Counted from the first letter of the stretch, positions 1 through 7,762 are shown. The stretch is 12,102 bases of DNA from CAYMNU01 sp964391885 (GCA_964391885.1 CAYMNU010000009.1:1-12102); one strand, 5' to 3'. The notes: generated by a model not told the origin, from the letters alone. Numbers and translations: made by a program.

Positions 1-3000
1 CTCCTTCGATAGTAATATTTTTTATTGTTCCGTTTTCAACGACACCAAAGAATCCGCATGAACTACCTTCATCACAATTAAGAGTAAGGCCTGTTAAAAT
101 GGTTCCATTGCCATCAAATGAACCATTGAATGGCTCATATTTCCAAGTCCCATTGTTTCCAATACATCCTGCTTCAGTATCACACCATGATATTTCCCAA
201 GTTCCATCATGATATTCACAATTAAATCTATCAACACATATAGATTCATTACCAGGACATTCAGCATGTATACAATTTCCATCTGCAGGACAATCTGTAT
301 GCACACAATAATAACCTTTACCAACAGGTTCAAAATTTCCAACTTCTATTATTCCTCCAGATAAAGTATAATGAGCAGTCGGATCTCTTGAAATGAAATG
401 GATTTCTTCTGGACTTGTAATTATCCAAGGATCCTCTGGTGTTCCTGCTCCTCTTGAAAAAAGTTTAGGAATCCCTGTTAGTTTTAAATATGCAAAACCA
501 TCATTCTTTTCATCACTAATATTCCAAAATTCATCCCAAGTTGAAGACCATCTAGTTGTATATGTTGTTTCATCTTTTAATTGCGCTTCTGTCCTTCCTA
601 CTGCATTTCTAAAAGTAGTATCATGATCAGGAATTTCCCAATCATCATTAAGGAAAAAAGTTGAATATGATGAAGCAAATCCTTCTACTATATGTGTCTC
701 AGAGTTATCACAACCAGGCCAATTAATGTCATACGTTTTTACTTCATATCTTGCACCTCTAAATGCATATACTTTTCCACCAGATCTTTCGTTTGTTACT
801 TTTCCTGTTGAATAAGACCTATAAATATTTCCACCTGCAAGATATCCTACAAAACCACCAACATAATCATCCTGACGATTAACATTTAAACTAGTATAAC
901 CAGAGAACAACCAACCACCACATTTTTCGTATATAGTTTTAGAATGAGAATGGCCAAGCCCGGTAACAGTACCTCTTGCATAAGAATCTCTAATCATTGC
1001 ATTACCAACCATTTTACCTGCAAAACCACCTGTTGCATATTCACCAACAACATTACCTTCAGCATAACATCCTTGAATATTTGTATTCTCAACATATCCA
1101 ACAAATCCACCAGTGTTCTCTTCCCAGTTACCATTACCCCCTAGTCTATTCTGAACATGTCCTTCAGCAAAAGAATTAGTAATCTCACCCCACCAAGTAT
1201 ATCCAACAAAACCACCTATGTTTTCTCCAGAACAAGCATTAGGTTCATGAACTACCTCTTTAAGTGATGCGGAACCAGTAATAACAGACCTTATACTATA
1301 TCCAATGAAACCCCCTATATCAATTCCATCGTAATATGTAGCTACTGATGCATTTGCAACAGAATTTTCAATTTCATCATCTATAGAAGCACCTATAAAT
1401 CCACCAATACGAAGTACACGATTAGAACAACCGGTATACTGGGTACCTACAAATGGAATTGTTGTAATTGTTCCATGAAACTGCGTATTATCAATGTCAC
1501 TATACATTGAATAACCAATAACTCCACCTACATATGTAGAACCTTCAACACGCCCATTTGTAATTGATACATCTTTTAATTTTAAACGCCGAGACTCTCC
1601 TGCAAGTCCACCTACACGAAATGCATTAATATCAAGATTTGCTGCATCACCACTAACACTTCTAAGCACTTCTACTCTTGACTGAATTACAACATCTTCT
1701 AATTCAGCATGTTCTACACGACCAAATAAACCACCATATCTATTCCTACCATATACATATATAGGTCCGTTACTTGTTATACGATTAATAATTATGGGAT
1801 AATCTGAATTTCCTATCGCATCACCTATCAAACTACCAACATAATGAAGTCCACGGACCGAAAATGATAGGGAATTATCAGCTCTTAAAATAATATCTTC
1901 AATTACTACTGAACAAGAAGCACCGCTTGTTGCATAACCTGCTAAAGCTCCAGCATAAGGATGTTGATAAAATAACTCTCCTGTTTCAGAATTTACTGAT
2001 GCAGAACTAATATAAAAATCAGATAACTTCAAATTTCTTATCTGTGCACAATCTATTCTTGCAAATAAACCTGTATAACTACCTTTATCTATTATATTAA
2101 GACCTTTGATTTCATAATTTTGTCCATCTAAAGAACCCTTGAAAGGATTGGGATCAGAACAAAGTGCATCTGTTCCACCATATGAAACATCACACTCCAT
2201 TTTAAAATGAACACTATCATTATTACAATTATTACCCATTTCTTCCAAACTTGCTTTGTTGAAAATTCTGTGAGGATTTCCTGAGGTCCCTTCACCTAAA
2301 AATGCAACAGAATTATAATTATTATAAGCAGGATGTCCTTCCCATCTTAAGAAAGGATACGCATCTTTATCTAATGAATTAATTCCCCATACATCTTCTA
2401 AATCCCAACCAGCCCCATAAAATACATAAGCATTTTGCATCTCGGAAGTTGATTTTCCTATACTACCATGATGAGGAGTATCTGTCTGACCACTTGTTTG
2501 TATATTCCAAAAAGAACGCAGTGTCCACTCTGAACCATTACCTACAAATCCACCAAGCTGTGCTGTTCCATGAACTGTTCCGATTGAATAAGAATTAGTA
2601 ATTCCTGAATTAACACCATTATTACCAACAAAACCACCAACATTACTACTTCCTGCATTACCTGCAACACCATGAGCATATGAATTTGAAATTGTTCCTG
2701 TTCCTGAGTTTCTTCCTACAAAACCCCCTATATACATTGAACCTACTGCTTGACCTTTCGCAAATGATTGAGTTATTGTACCATCTAAATTAACTCCAAC
2801 AAAACCACCAATTTGATTTCCTGTACCTGTTACCGGAATATTAGAACTTGAAGTTTCAACAGTACCTTTGTTTTGTCCAATTAATCCTCCAACGATATTA
2901 ACACCTTCAACTACGGTGCCTGTTGAATGAGATCTTAAAATAGTTCCTTCGTTTTCTCCTGCGATTGCTCCAACATAATCTTTACCCTTAACACTAACAC

Positions 3001-4504
3001 TTGTTAATGAAACATCTTTTACTTCACCAGCAGCACCAACAACACCAAACAATCCAACATAATCAGTTGCATCTCTATCAATAAATAGATTAGAAATTGT
3101 TTTACTATTTCCATTAAATTTTCCAGTAAATTTATTTGTATTATTGCCTATCGGCTCAAAACCATCCCCTGCATTAAATGGATCAATATTACAATCTACA
3201 TTATCATTTAGTATATAATATTTATTATCCAGATAAAGATTCATATTCTGAAGATGTTTGCAAGTTTCAATCTGATAAGGATTCCCAGAAGAACCAGTTC
3301 CACCTGCAAATTCTTTTTCTTCAAAATTAGCAGTAATACTTCCATTTGAAGTTAAATTAAAATTAGTTGAATTAGAATTTATGTCCGCTACTCTGTCTGC
3401 ATTTGTTCCAGTCCAATTCACAAATACCCATCCTTCACTCGGAGTTGCTGTAATAGCATGTGCAGAATTTTCATCAAAAGTTCCTGCTCCTGATACGGTT
3501 CCTCCTGCTTCTGGGTTTCTGTTTATTGTTAAGGTGTATTGTGATGGCGGAACCGTATCTCGGAAACAACGGACGGAACCCGCATTTTCCTTAGCGCTGC
3601 TGCTCATGTTGGAGGTTGTGTCCAGCTCCCGCGCTTGGTTCTCTGGATTGCCTGAATCCTCGGTAGAGGACCAGTAGTATTGTTCAGAGAATGTGGTTGC
3701 TCCGTGGAGGGCTTGCCATCCAGCCCACAATTCATCATGTGCGGGTAAATACCATGTTCCCGCTGGAACATCACCTTCTGTTAAGGTGGCACAATATTCT
3801 GCTGCGGGATAACTTCCTGCTAGACCAACAAGAATATCCGTGTTAGCTTTACCATCTGTATTACTTTGGGCATTAGTAGTTACTCCTTCAGGTCCCCAAA
3901 CTAAAGTACTAGGTGCTTCATCTGACCAACAATCCGCATCTTGCGGAGTTCCATCACAAGGGTCTGTTCCTCCCCCTCCGAGTATCCCGAAACCCGGCTC
4001 TCCGCCTGCGAGAACCATAGGTTCGCCCTTGAAGCTTTCGAAAAGGTCGTCGTCGGAATCGTTAGCGGAGTCATCGGAATCATCGGCTGAGCCGTCGGTG
4101 GAGTCGTTGGCGGAGTCATCGGAATCATCGGCTGAGCCGTCCGACGAGCCGCCATCGGAGCCGTCGGTTGAGCCGTTGGCGGAGTCATCGGAATCATTAA
4201 CTGAGCCGTGGGTTGAGCCGTCATCAGAATCATTCTCGTAGTCGTTCAAAGAGTCATTTACGGGGTTATCGATAGTGCTATTGTCCCAGTCGCCCTCCGG
4301 GTCAGAATCGCTCGCGTTTTCCGGCGGGAGCGGATTCGATTCCGTTTCGTTGGTCAGATTTTCGGCTATCACCGCGATAGAAAGGGATAGAAGGATAAGA
4401 ACTATGGCGATGCTTATCTTCGCCTGGGCGGTTTTGCCGATGTGCCAGGCATCGGGCTTAATGCAAGAACTCGCTTTGTTGATAAAGCGCATGGTATTTT
4501 CCAT
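1..4504 (-). CDS. Giant GLUG-repeat surface protein, partial (C-terminus beyond left edge)
   Basis: One open frame of 1501 codons runs from an ATG at 4504 to the window edge with no stop. Predicted layout: a basic N-terminus, a hydrophobic segment at residues 30-47 (ISIAIVLILLSLSIAVIA) acting as signal or anchor, an Asp/Ser/Asn/Gly stalk at 48-155, a DUF1566/Lcl-like domain at about 236-315 (TWYLPAHDELW, YYWSSTE, VRCFRD), a divergent InlB-type repeat at 323-394 (LTINRNPEAGGTVSG, GWVFVNWTG, ITANF), then from about 400 a GLUG beta-solenoid with some twenty motifs such as IGGFVG and YVGGFVG. The solenoid falls into three modules with headers near 401, 739 and 1352; the first ends in the usual GLUG cap (SFW, EMQNAY, GWDLEDVW). 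GLUG proteins are typically exported adhesins; adhesion here is inference. Codon use changes sharply inside the gene. A second in-frame ATG is at residue 5; no clear Shine-Dalgarno is seen. Confidence 0.88.
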   Translation of the reverse strand, partial: MENTMRFINKASSCIKPDAWHIGKTAQAKISIAIVLILLSLSIAVIAENLTNETESNPLPPENASDSDPEGDWDNSTIDNPVNDSLNDYENDSDDGSTHGSVNDSDDSANGSTDGSDGGSSDGSADDSDDSANDSTDGSADDSDDSANDSDDDLFESFKGEPMVLAGGEPGFGILGGGGTDPCDGTPQDADCWSDEAPSTLVWGPEGVTTNAQSNTDGKANTDILVGLAGSYPAAEYCATLTEGDVPAGTWYLPAHDELWAGWQALHGATTFSEQYYWSSTEDSGNPENQARELDTTSNMSSSAKENAGSVRCFRDTVPPSQYTLTINRNPEAGGTVSGAGTFDENSAHAITATPSEGWVFVNWTGTNADRVADINSNSTNFNLTSNGSITANFEEKEFAGGTGSSGNPYQIETCKHLQNMNLYLDNKYYILNDNVDCNIDPFNAGDGFEPIGNNTNKFTGKFNGNSKTISNLFIDRDATDYVGLFGVVGAAGEVKDVSLTSVSVKGKDYVGAIAGENEGTILRSHSTGTVVEGVNIVGGLIGQNKGTVETSSSNIPVTGTGNQIGGFVGVNLDGTITQSFAKGQAVGSMYIGGFVGRNSGTGTISNSYAHGVAGNAGSSNVGGFVGNNGVNSGITNSYSIGTVHGTAQLGGFVGNGSEWTLRSFWNIQTSGQTDTPHHGSIGKSTSEMQNAYVFYGAGWDLEDVWGINSLDKDAYPFLRWEGHPAYNNYNSVAFLGEGTSGNPHRIFNKASLEEMGNNCNNDSVHFKMECDVSYGGTDALCSDPNPFKGSLDGQNYEIKGLNIIDKGSYTGLFARIDCAQIRNLKLSDFYISSASVNSETGELFYQHPYAGALAGYATSGASCSVVIEDIILRADNSLSFSVRGLHYVGSLIGDAIGNSDYPIIINRITSNGPIYVYGRNRYGGLFGRVEHAELEDVVIQSRVEVLRSVSGDAANLDINAFRVGGLAGESRRLKLKDVSITNGRVEGSTYVGGVIGYSMYSDIDNTQFHGTITTIPFVGTQYTGCSNRVLRIGGFIGASIDDEIENSVANASVATYYDGIDIGGFIGYSIRSVITGSASLKEVVHEPNACSGENIGGFVGYTWWGEITNSFAEGHVQNRLGGNGNWEENTGGFVGYVENTNIQGCYAEGNVVGEYATGGFAGKMVGNAMIRDSYARGTVTGLGHSHSKTIYEKCGGWLFSGYTSLNVNRQDDYVGGFVGYLAGGNIYRSYSTGKVTNERSGGKVYAFRGARYEVKTYDINWPGCDNSETHIVEGFASSYSTFFLNDDWEIPDHDTTFRNAVGRTEAQLKDETTYTTRWSSTWDEFWNISDEKNDGFAYLKLTGIPKLFSRGAGTPEDPWIITSPEEIHFISRDPTAHYTLSGGIIEVGNFEPVGKGYYCVHTDCPADGNCIHAECPGNESICVDRFNCEYHDGTWEISWCDTEAGCIGNNGTWKYEPFNGSFDGNGTILTGLTLNCDEGSSCGFFGVVENGTIKNITIEG
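4065..4210 (-). repeat. In-gene repeats coding an Asp/Ser stalk
   Basis: Near-identical 32 bp units start at 4065, 4110 and 4179, spaced 45 and 69 bp, both multiples of three. They encode the peptide DGSADDSDDSAN or close variants (the third copy reads HGSVNDSDDSAN). The unit at 4179 carries changes in its distal part. Such in-frame units expand or contract by slippage or recombination, so stalk length is probably variable between strains. The surrounding stalk, residues 48-152, carries ten N-x-S/T sequons. Confidence 0.8.
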
Positions 4505-4547
4505 TTCAGGGCGATTGTGTATTAGTTAGGATAATTAATAAATCAGC

Positions 4548-4555
4548 TATAAAAA
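4548..4555 (-). promoter_or_regulatory. TATA-like box of the surface-protein gene
   Basis: The minus strand reads TTTTTATA here, centred about 48 nt before the ATG at 4504. This predicts a start site near 4526 and a leader of about 20 nt. A second A/T-rich candidate (TTTATTAAT, 4533-4541) would give a nearly leaderless message. The choice between them is not decidable by eye. Confidence 0.4.
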
Positions 4556-4587
4556 CGCATTGCCCGCCCCCCAAAGAGCCTGCAAAA

Positions 4588-4624
4588 CCCCGGGTTTCCC
4601 GGGTCGCGGGAAGGCTCCGCGACC
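4588..4624 (-). terminator. GC-rich stem-loops downstream of the first ATPase gene
   Basis: Two inverted repeats lie side by side in the gap between the first ATPase gene and the surface-protein gene. GGTCGCGG (4602-4609) pairs with CCGCGACC (4617-4624) across a 7-base loop, and CCCGGG (4589-4594) pairs with CCCGGG (4598-4603) across three bases. On the minus strand the second stem is followed by GTTTTGC, so it resembles a factor-independent terminator for the ATPase transcript. The U-run is short for an archaeal terminator, so a structural or regulatory role is also possible. Confidence 0.4.
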
Positions 4625-4648
4625 TTACGCCAGCTTTCCTAAAGGAAA

Positions 4649-4698
4649 AACCTGCGCCAAGCGGGGGTTCCATCCAACGGGAAGATTCTGTCCAACCC
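4649..4698 (+). repeat. Dispersed modular repeat, copy A
   Basis: The element begins AACCTGCGCCAAG at 4649 and carries two 11-base cores, TTCCATCCAAC at 4668 and TTCTGTCCAAC at 4686, spaced 18 bp. It lies directly after the stop codon of the first ATPase gene. The 5' module and the 19 bp distance from it to the first core are shared with copies B and C. Orientation is given as written; all four copies agree. Confidence 0.75.
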
Positions 4699-4701
4699 TG
4701 C

Positions 4702-4967
4702 TCAACGCTTGAGCGCCCTCTCCAAATCCTTCAAGTCGAAACACATCACGCCCTTGGTTCTCTTCTTAAACGACTTGGCGAAGAGCGCGTAGGATTCCTT
4801 CCGCTTCTCTTTGTTCCAGTCCACGAGCTTCGCCTTCTCTTTAAGCTCACTTAGGATTGCCTGTGCATCCACCTTGTCCTTCCACTTGCACTCGCAGAAG
4901 AGGATGCTTTTCTTGGGCTCGTTCAGGGCGACTATGTCTATCTCATGCTCGCGATGCCACCACTTGC
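4702..4967 (-). repeat. Paralogous tract shared with 6198-6463
   Basis: This 3' end of the first ATPase gene aligns without gaps to 6198-6463 (constant offset 1496) with about 21 mismatches by eye, roughly 92% identity. The 100 bp nearest 4967 have only one mismatch. Identity stops abruptly at the codons for KWWHREHEID. The encoded 87-residue tails differ at five positions. Confidence 0.85.
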
Positions 4968-6069
4968 GCACATCGTTGTATTCCACCAAGCCTGTGAAAA
5001 TCCGGGCATTCAAAAGCTCTTCGATAAGGTACTCAAATGATGTTCCAAAGAATTGGTTTATCTCACTTTTTATCTGCGCTTCCACTGAGGCAATATTCCC
5101 TATTTCAAGCCTGTCGCGGTTCGGGTAAACGAATCTGAACCAAAACCTGAAAAGGGGATCGTTTATCTCGTATATGCCCTTCCTTTTCATCCCCAGCGGC
5201 AGGATGTGGCGTATTATGCCTGTTTCCTCGAGGGTTGAGAGGTATTTCATCAGATTGCTCTTGTCTATGCCCGTCGCCGAGCAGATCTTGCCTGTGCTCT
5301 TGTAGCCCAAAGATATGTATTTCAGTATCAGGCGATAGGTCCGGGACTCCCTGAATTCCTGCCTGAGCAGGACCAGCGGCTCGTCGTAGAGCCCGGAGCC
5401 CTTGGTCAGCAGGCCCGTTTTAATATTTTGGCGCAGGTCCAAACCAGGGTCGTAGAACCCAAGGTAGTAGGGTATGTTGCCAAATACGAACTGCGCTTTC
5501 ATAGCCTCTTCCGTATCGGGCAGTATCTTCAGGACAGTCGCAAAGTCGAAGGGCTGCAGCTTCCACTGCAGCGTGTGCCTGCCATAAAGAGGGCTTTTGT
5601 AGCCCAGCACGTCATTTTCCATTACGGAAAGCGACGAGCCGCACAATATTAGAGTTATGTTGCTCTTTGCAAGCAGCTCGTCGGCTATCTTCTGGAAAGT
5701 CGAAAGGAGGCCCTTGTTCAGGCCAAGCAAATAGGGGAACTCGTCAATCGCTATCGCCAGCTTTCTGTCCGAGGCCTCGCTTGCGAAGTATTTGAAGAGG
5801 TCGTAAAGGCTGTGCGTGTCCAGTTCCCTGAAGAGCTCCTTTCCAGTGAGTGTTGCAAACTTTTCCTTGAGTTCTTTTAGGTTCTCGTCGAGGCTTTCGT
5901 CGGTGAAGAGTATGTATGCGCCCTCCTTGCCATGCAGGAACTTCTTCAGCAGCTCGGTCTTGCCGACTCTCCTCCGGCCATAGAGGACTATAAGTTTGAA
6001 GCCCTTTTTGGCGTGGGCACGCTCCAGGAACTCCAGCTCTCTTTCCCTTCCGATGAATTCTGGTATCAT
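4702..6069 (-). CDS. Archaeal ATPase with C-terminal DUF234 nuclease-like domain (first copy)
   Basis: The 455-residue product is a P-loop NTPase of the archaeal ATPase family (PF01637) followed by DUF234 (PF03008). Walker A is GRRRVGKTE (about residues 31-39), Walker B is AIAIDEFPYL with Asp-Glu near 110, a sensor-like segment LILCGSS follows near 141-147, and the family signature YKSPLYGR lies near 158-165. A winged-helix-like stretch occupies about 245-295, then FWFRFVYPN near 310. The tail has a PD-(D/E)XK-like pattern, HEIDIV then CECKWK. Family members are common paralogues in archaea with largely unknown roles. The ATG at 6069 fits a TATA-like box 28 nt upstream, giving a nearly leaderless message. 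The final 266 bp closely match the neighbouring gene. Function in defence, element maintenance or DNA processing is only inference. Confidence 0.88.
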   Translation of the reverse strand: MIPEFIGRERELEFLERAHAKKGFKLIVLYGRRRVGKTELLKKFLHGKEGAYILFTDESLDENLKELKEKFATLTGKELFRELDTHSLYDLFKYFASEASDRKLAIAIDEFPYLLGLNKGLLSTFQKIADELLAKSNITLILCGSSLSVMENDVLGYKSPLYGRHTLQWKLQPFDFATVLKILPDTEEAMKAQFVFGNIPYYLGFYDPGLDLRQNIKTGLLTKGSGLYDEPLVLLRQEFRESRTYRLILKYISLGYKSTGKICSATGIDKSNLMKYLSTLEETGIIRHILPLGMKRKGIYEINDPLFRFWFRFVYPNRDRLEIGNIASVEAQIKSEINQFFGTSFEYLIEELLNARIFTGLVEYNDVRKWWHREHEIDIVALNEPKKSILFCECKWKDKVDAQAILSELKEKAKLVDWNKEKRKESYALFAKSFKKRTKGVMCFDLKDLERALKR

Positions 6070-6092
6070 TATTATTATAATTTGCTTACCAC

Positions 6093-6102
6093 TATTTAAA
6101 AA
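6093..6102 (-). promoter_or_regulatory. TATA-like box of the first ATPase gene
   Basis: The minus strand reads TTTTTAAATA, centred about 28 nt before the ATG at 6069. That spacing predicts a start site within a few bases of the ATG, so translation is probably leaderless. No Shine-Dalgarno-like sequence precedes the ATG, in agreement. Confidence 0.5.
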
Positions 6103-6160
6103 GGCATATGTTCGGTAGTATTAAAGCGCAACACCGCCAATTTAGTCAAGTTAACCAGCA

Positions 6161-6200
6161 AAAACCTGCGCCAATCGTGAATTCCGTCCAAGCCTGCTCA
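6161..6200 (+). repeat. Dispersed modular repeat, copy B
   Basis: AACCTGCGCCAA at 6163 is followed 19 bp later by a single core, TTCCGTCCAAG at 6182, and then CCTGCTCA running into the stop codon of the second ATPase gene. Compared with copy A it lacks exactly one ~18 bp unit. It lies between the first ATPase promoter and the 3' end of the second ATPase gene. Confidence 0.7.
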
Positions 6201-6463
6201 CCGCTTGAGCGCCCTCTCCAAATCCTTCAAGTCGAAACACATCGCGCCCTTTGTTCTCTTCTTAAACGACTTGGCGAAGATTGCGTAGCTCTCCTTCCGC
6301 TTCTCTTTGTTCCAGTCCACGAGCTTCGCCTTTTCCTTGAGCTCGCTTAGAACCTTCTCCGCATCTACCTTGTCCTTCCACTTGCACTCGCAGAAGAGGA
6401 TGCTTTTCTTAGGCTCGTTCAGGGCGACTATGTCTATCTCATGCTCGCGATGCCACCACTTGC
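6198..6463 (-). repeat. Paralogous tract shared with 4702-4967
   Basis: This is the partner of the tract at the end of the first ATPase gene. Similarity also continues past the stop codon into the flanking dispersed repeat, interrupted only by the absence of one 18 bp unit here. Inside the gene it stops sharply at 6463. Confidence 0.85.
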
Positions 6464-7571
6464 CTATGCGGGTGAAGTCAAACGCGCGGGACTTGCCTAG
6501 CCACTCGGCGCAGACATCCTCAAATATGCGCGAGGCGTAATGACCAAGGCCGGGCAGAACGTCTTTTGCCATTATCTCGCCGGCGCGCCCCCTCTCGATG
6601 CTCTCTATATTGGGGAAGACGAATCTGAACCAGAAGCGATAGAAATTGTCCTTCAGGAAGTACAGGCCGGCGCGGGACTTGTGCGGGCGCTCTTCGGTCA
6701 CTGGGACTTCCCGCTTTATTATGTCAAGGTCAGCAAGCACTGAAAGATATTTTGCTGCCACGCCCTTCTGCAGCCCGGTCTCGTTTATGATTTCAGAGAG
6801 TTTGGTCTTGCCCAGCGCCACGGCCCGCAGTATGGAGAAATAGAACTTGGGCTCTTTGAGCTCCTCGCGCAGTATGAACTCTGCGTCCTGGAAAAGGACA
6901 GAGTCCTTGCGCAGGAACTTGTCGCGGACATTTTCCTCGAATGAGCCGGATGCTGCGAAGTCCGATAAGTACCCGGGAGTCCCGCCAAGCGCAGAATATG
7001 TATGAATCAACGATTCTGCGCTGTAGCCCTTGAAGAACAGAGAGGCCTCGAAAAAGCCCATTGGCGGGAGCTTTATCTGGCCAGTCCTCCTGCCGTAGAG
7101 AGGGGACTTGTTCGCAAGCACCTTTTCCACCATCATCGATATGCTCGAACCGCAGAGTATCAGGAAGAGCTTTGAGTCCTTCAGCCTCCTGTCCCAGTGG
7201 TCCTGGAGTATTGACGGCATTGACTTATTGGAATCAACGAGGTATGGGAACTCGTCTATGGCGATTGCTATCCGTTCCGACTTCGCCTTTTCGTTGATGT
7301 ATAAGAAGAAAGAGTCCCAATTCTGGAAGGGGTTGCTCTGCAGGTAGGGGTCGCTGAAGAACCCTGCCAAATCCTCGCTGAACCTTGTAAGCTGGTTCTT
7401 CTCTGACTCGGTCCGGGCCAGCAGGCGTATGCCGCGCTTGCCTGATATAAAATGGTCTATCAGCTCGGTTTTCCCGACCCTGCGCCTGCCGTAGATTACC
7501 ATGAGCTCGGCTTTTTTAGACACCCAGCGGCTCTCCAGTGCCCTCATCTCATCTTCCCTGTTGATGAACAT
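6198..7571 (-). CDS. Archaeal ATPase with C-terminal DUF234 nuclease-like domain (second copy)
   Basis: The 457-residue product has the same architecture as its neighbour: Walker A GRRRVGKTE at 28-36, Walker B AIAIDEFPYL with D106/E107, LILCGSS at 137-143, NKSPLYGRR at 154-162, a winged-helix-like region near 245-290, FWFRFVFPN at 313-321 and a PD-(D/E)XK-like tail with D380, E395 and K397. I start at the ATG at 7571 (MFINREDEMRALE), which matches the family N-terminus and follows a TATA-like box by about 43 nt. The frame stays open 57 codons further upstream to 7742, but that extension crosses the promoter, a palindrome and a dispersed repeat, so it is not coding. The last 87 residues are nearly identical to those of the first copy while the upstream ~370 are clearly diverged, pointing to partial gene conversion. 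Confidence 0.87.
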   Translation of the reverse strand: MFINREDEMRALESRWVSKKAELMVIYGRRRVGKTELIDHFISGKRGIRLLARTESEKNQLTRFSEDLAGFFSDPYLQSNPFQNWDSFFLYINEKAKSERIAIAIDEFPYLVDSNKSMPSILQDHWDRRLKDSKLFLILCGSSISMMVEKVLANKSPLYGRRTGQIKLPPMGFFEASLFFKGYSAESLIHTYSALGGTPGYLSDFAASGSFEENVRDKFLRKDSVLFQDAEFILREELKEPKFYFSILRAVALGKTKLSEIINETGLQKGVAAKYLSVLADLDIIKREVPVTEERPHKSRAGLYFLKDNFYRFWFRFVFPNIESIERGRAGEIMAKDVLPGLGHYASRIFEDVCAEWLGKSRAFDFTRIGKWWHREHEIDIVALNEPKKSILFCECKWKDKVDAEKVLSELKEKAKLVDWNKEKRKESYAIFAKSFKKRTKGAMCFDLKDLERALKR

Positions 7572-7588
7572 TTTGTTTACTTTTAAGT

Positions 7589-7608
7589 AGTTTACTTTAG
7601 AGTAAACT
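7589..7608. promoter_or_regulatory. Palindromic operator-like site
   Basis: AGTTTACT (7589-7596) and AGTAAACT (7601-7608) are perfect 8 bp inverted arms around four bases. A further half-site, GTTTAC, lies at 7575-7580. The palindrome sits directly between the TATA-like box (7611-7618) and the predicted start site near 7588 of the second ATPase gene, where an archaeal repressor would block initiation. The regulator is unknown. Confidence 0.55.
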
Positions 7609-7610
7609 AA

Positions 7611-7618
7611 TATAAAAA
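7611..7618 (-). promoter_or_regulatory. TATA-like box of the second ATPase gene
   Basis: The minus strand reads TTTTTATA, centred about 43 nt before the ATG at 7571. It predicts a start site near 7588 and a leader of about 17 nt without an evident Shine-Dalgarno. Confidence 0.5.
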
Positions 7619-7693
7619 CCTTCGTAGGGCGTTTTTTGCTAATATACCGCCGGAAGGCCTTAAAATCCGACTCGGCTCCGGTCAAATGCCTTG

Positions 7694-7762
7694 AAAACCT
7701 GCGCCAAGCGCGGATTCCATCCAACGGGGGGATTCCGTCCAACCCAAACAGCTCTTGTCCAA
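7694..7762 (+). repeat. Dispersed modular repeat, copy C
   Basis: AACCTGCGCCAAG at 7696 is followed 19 bp later by TTCCATCCAAC (7715) and, 18 bp on, TTCCGTCCAAC (7733). A degenerate third unit, TTGTCCAATCC, follows about 20 bp later. It is the best-preserved copy and lies between the two divergent ATPase promoters. Confidence 0.75.

Noticed and set aside
393..1179. Plus-strand open frames antisense to the GLUG region
   Set aside because: They are short, overlap each other, and lie opposite a 1501-codon frame with clear domain motifs; the composition leaves few stops on the opposite strand.
3901..4233. A 110-codon open frame on the minus strand with MTPPTAQPT-like repeats
   Set aside because: It is a frame-shifted reading of the Asp/Ser stalk DNA repeats; the correct frame continues uninterrupted into the domains on both sides.
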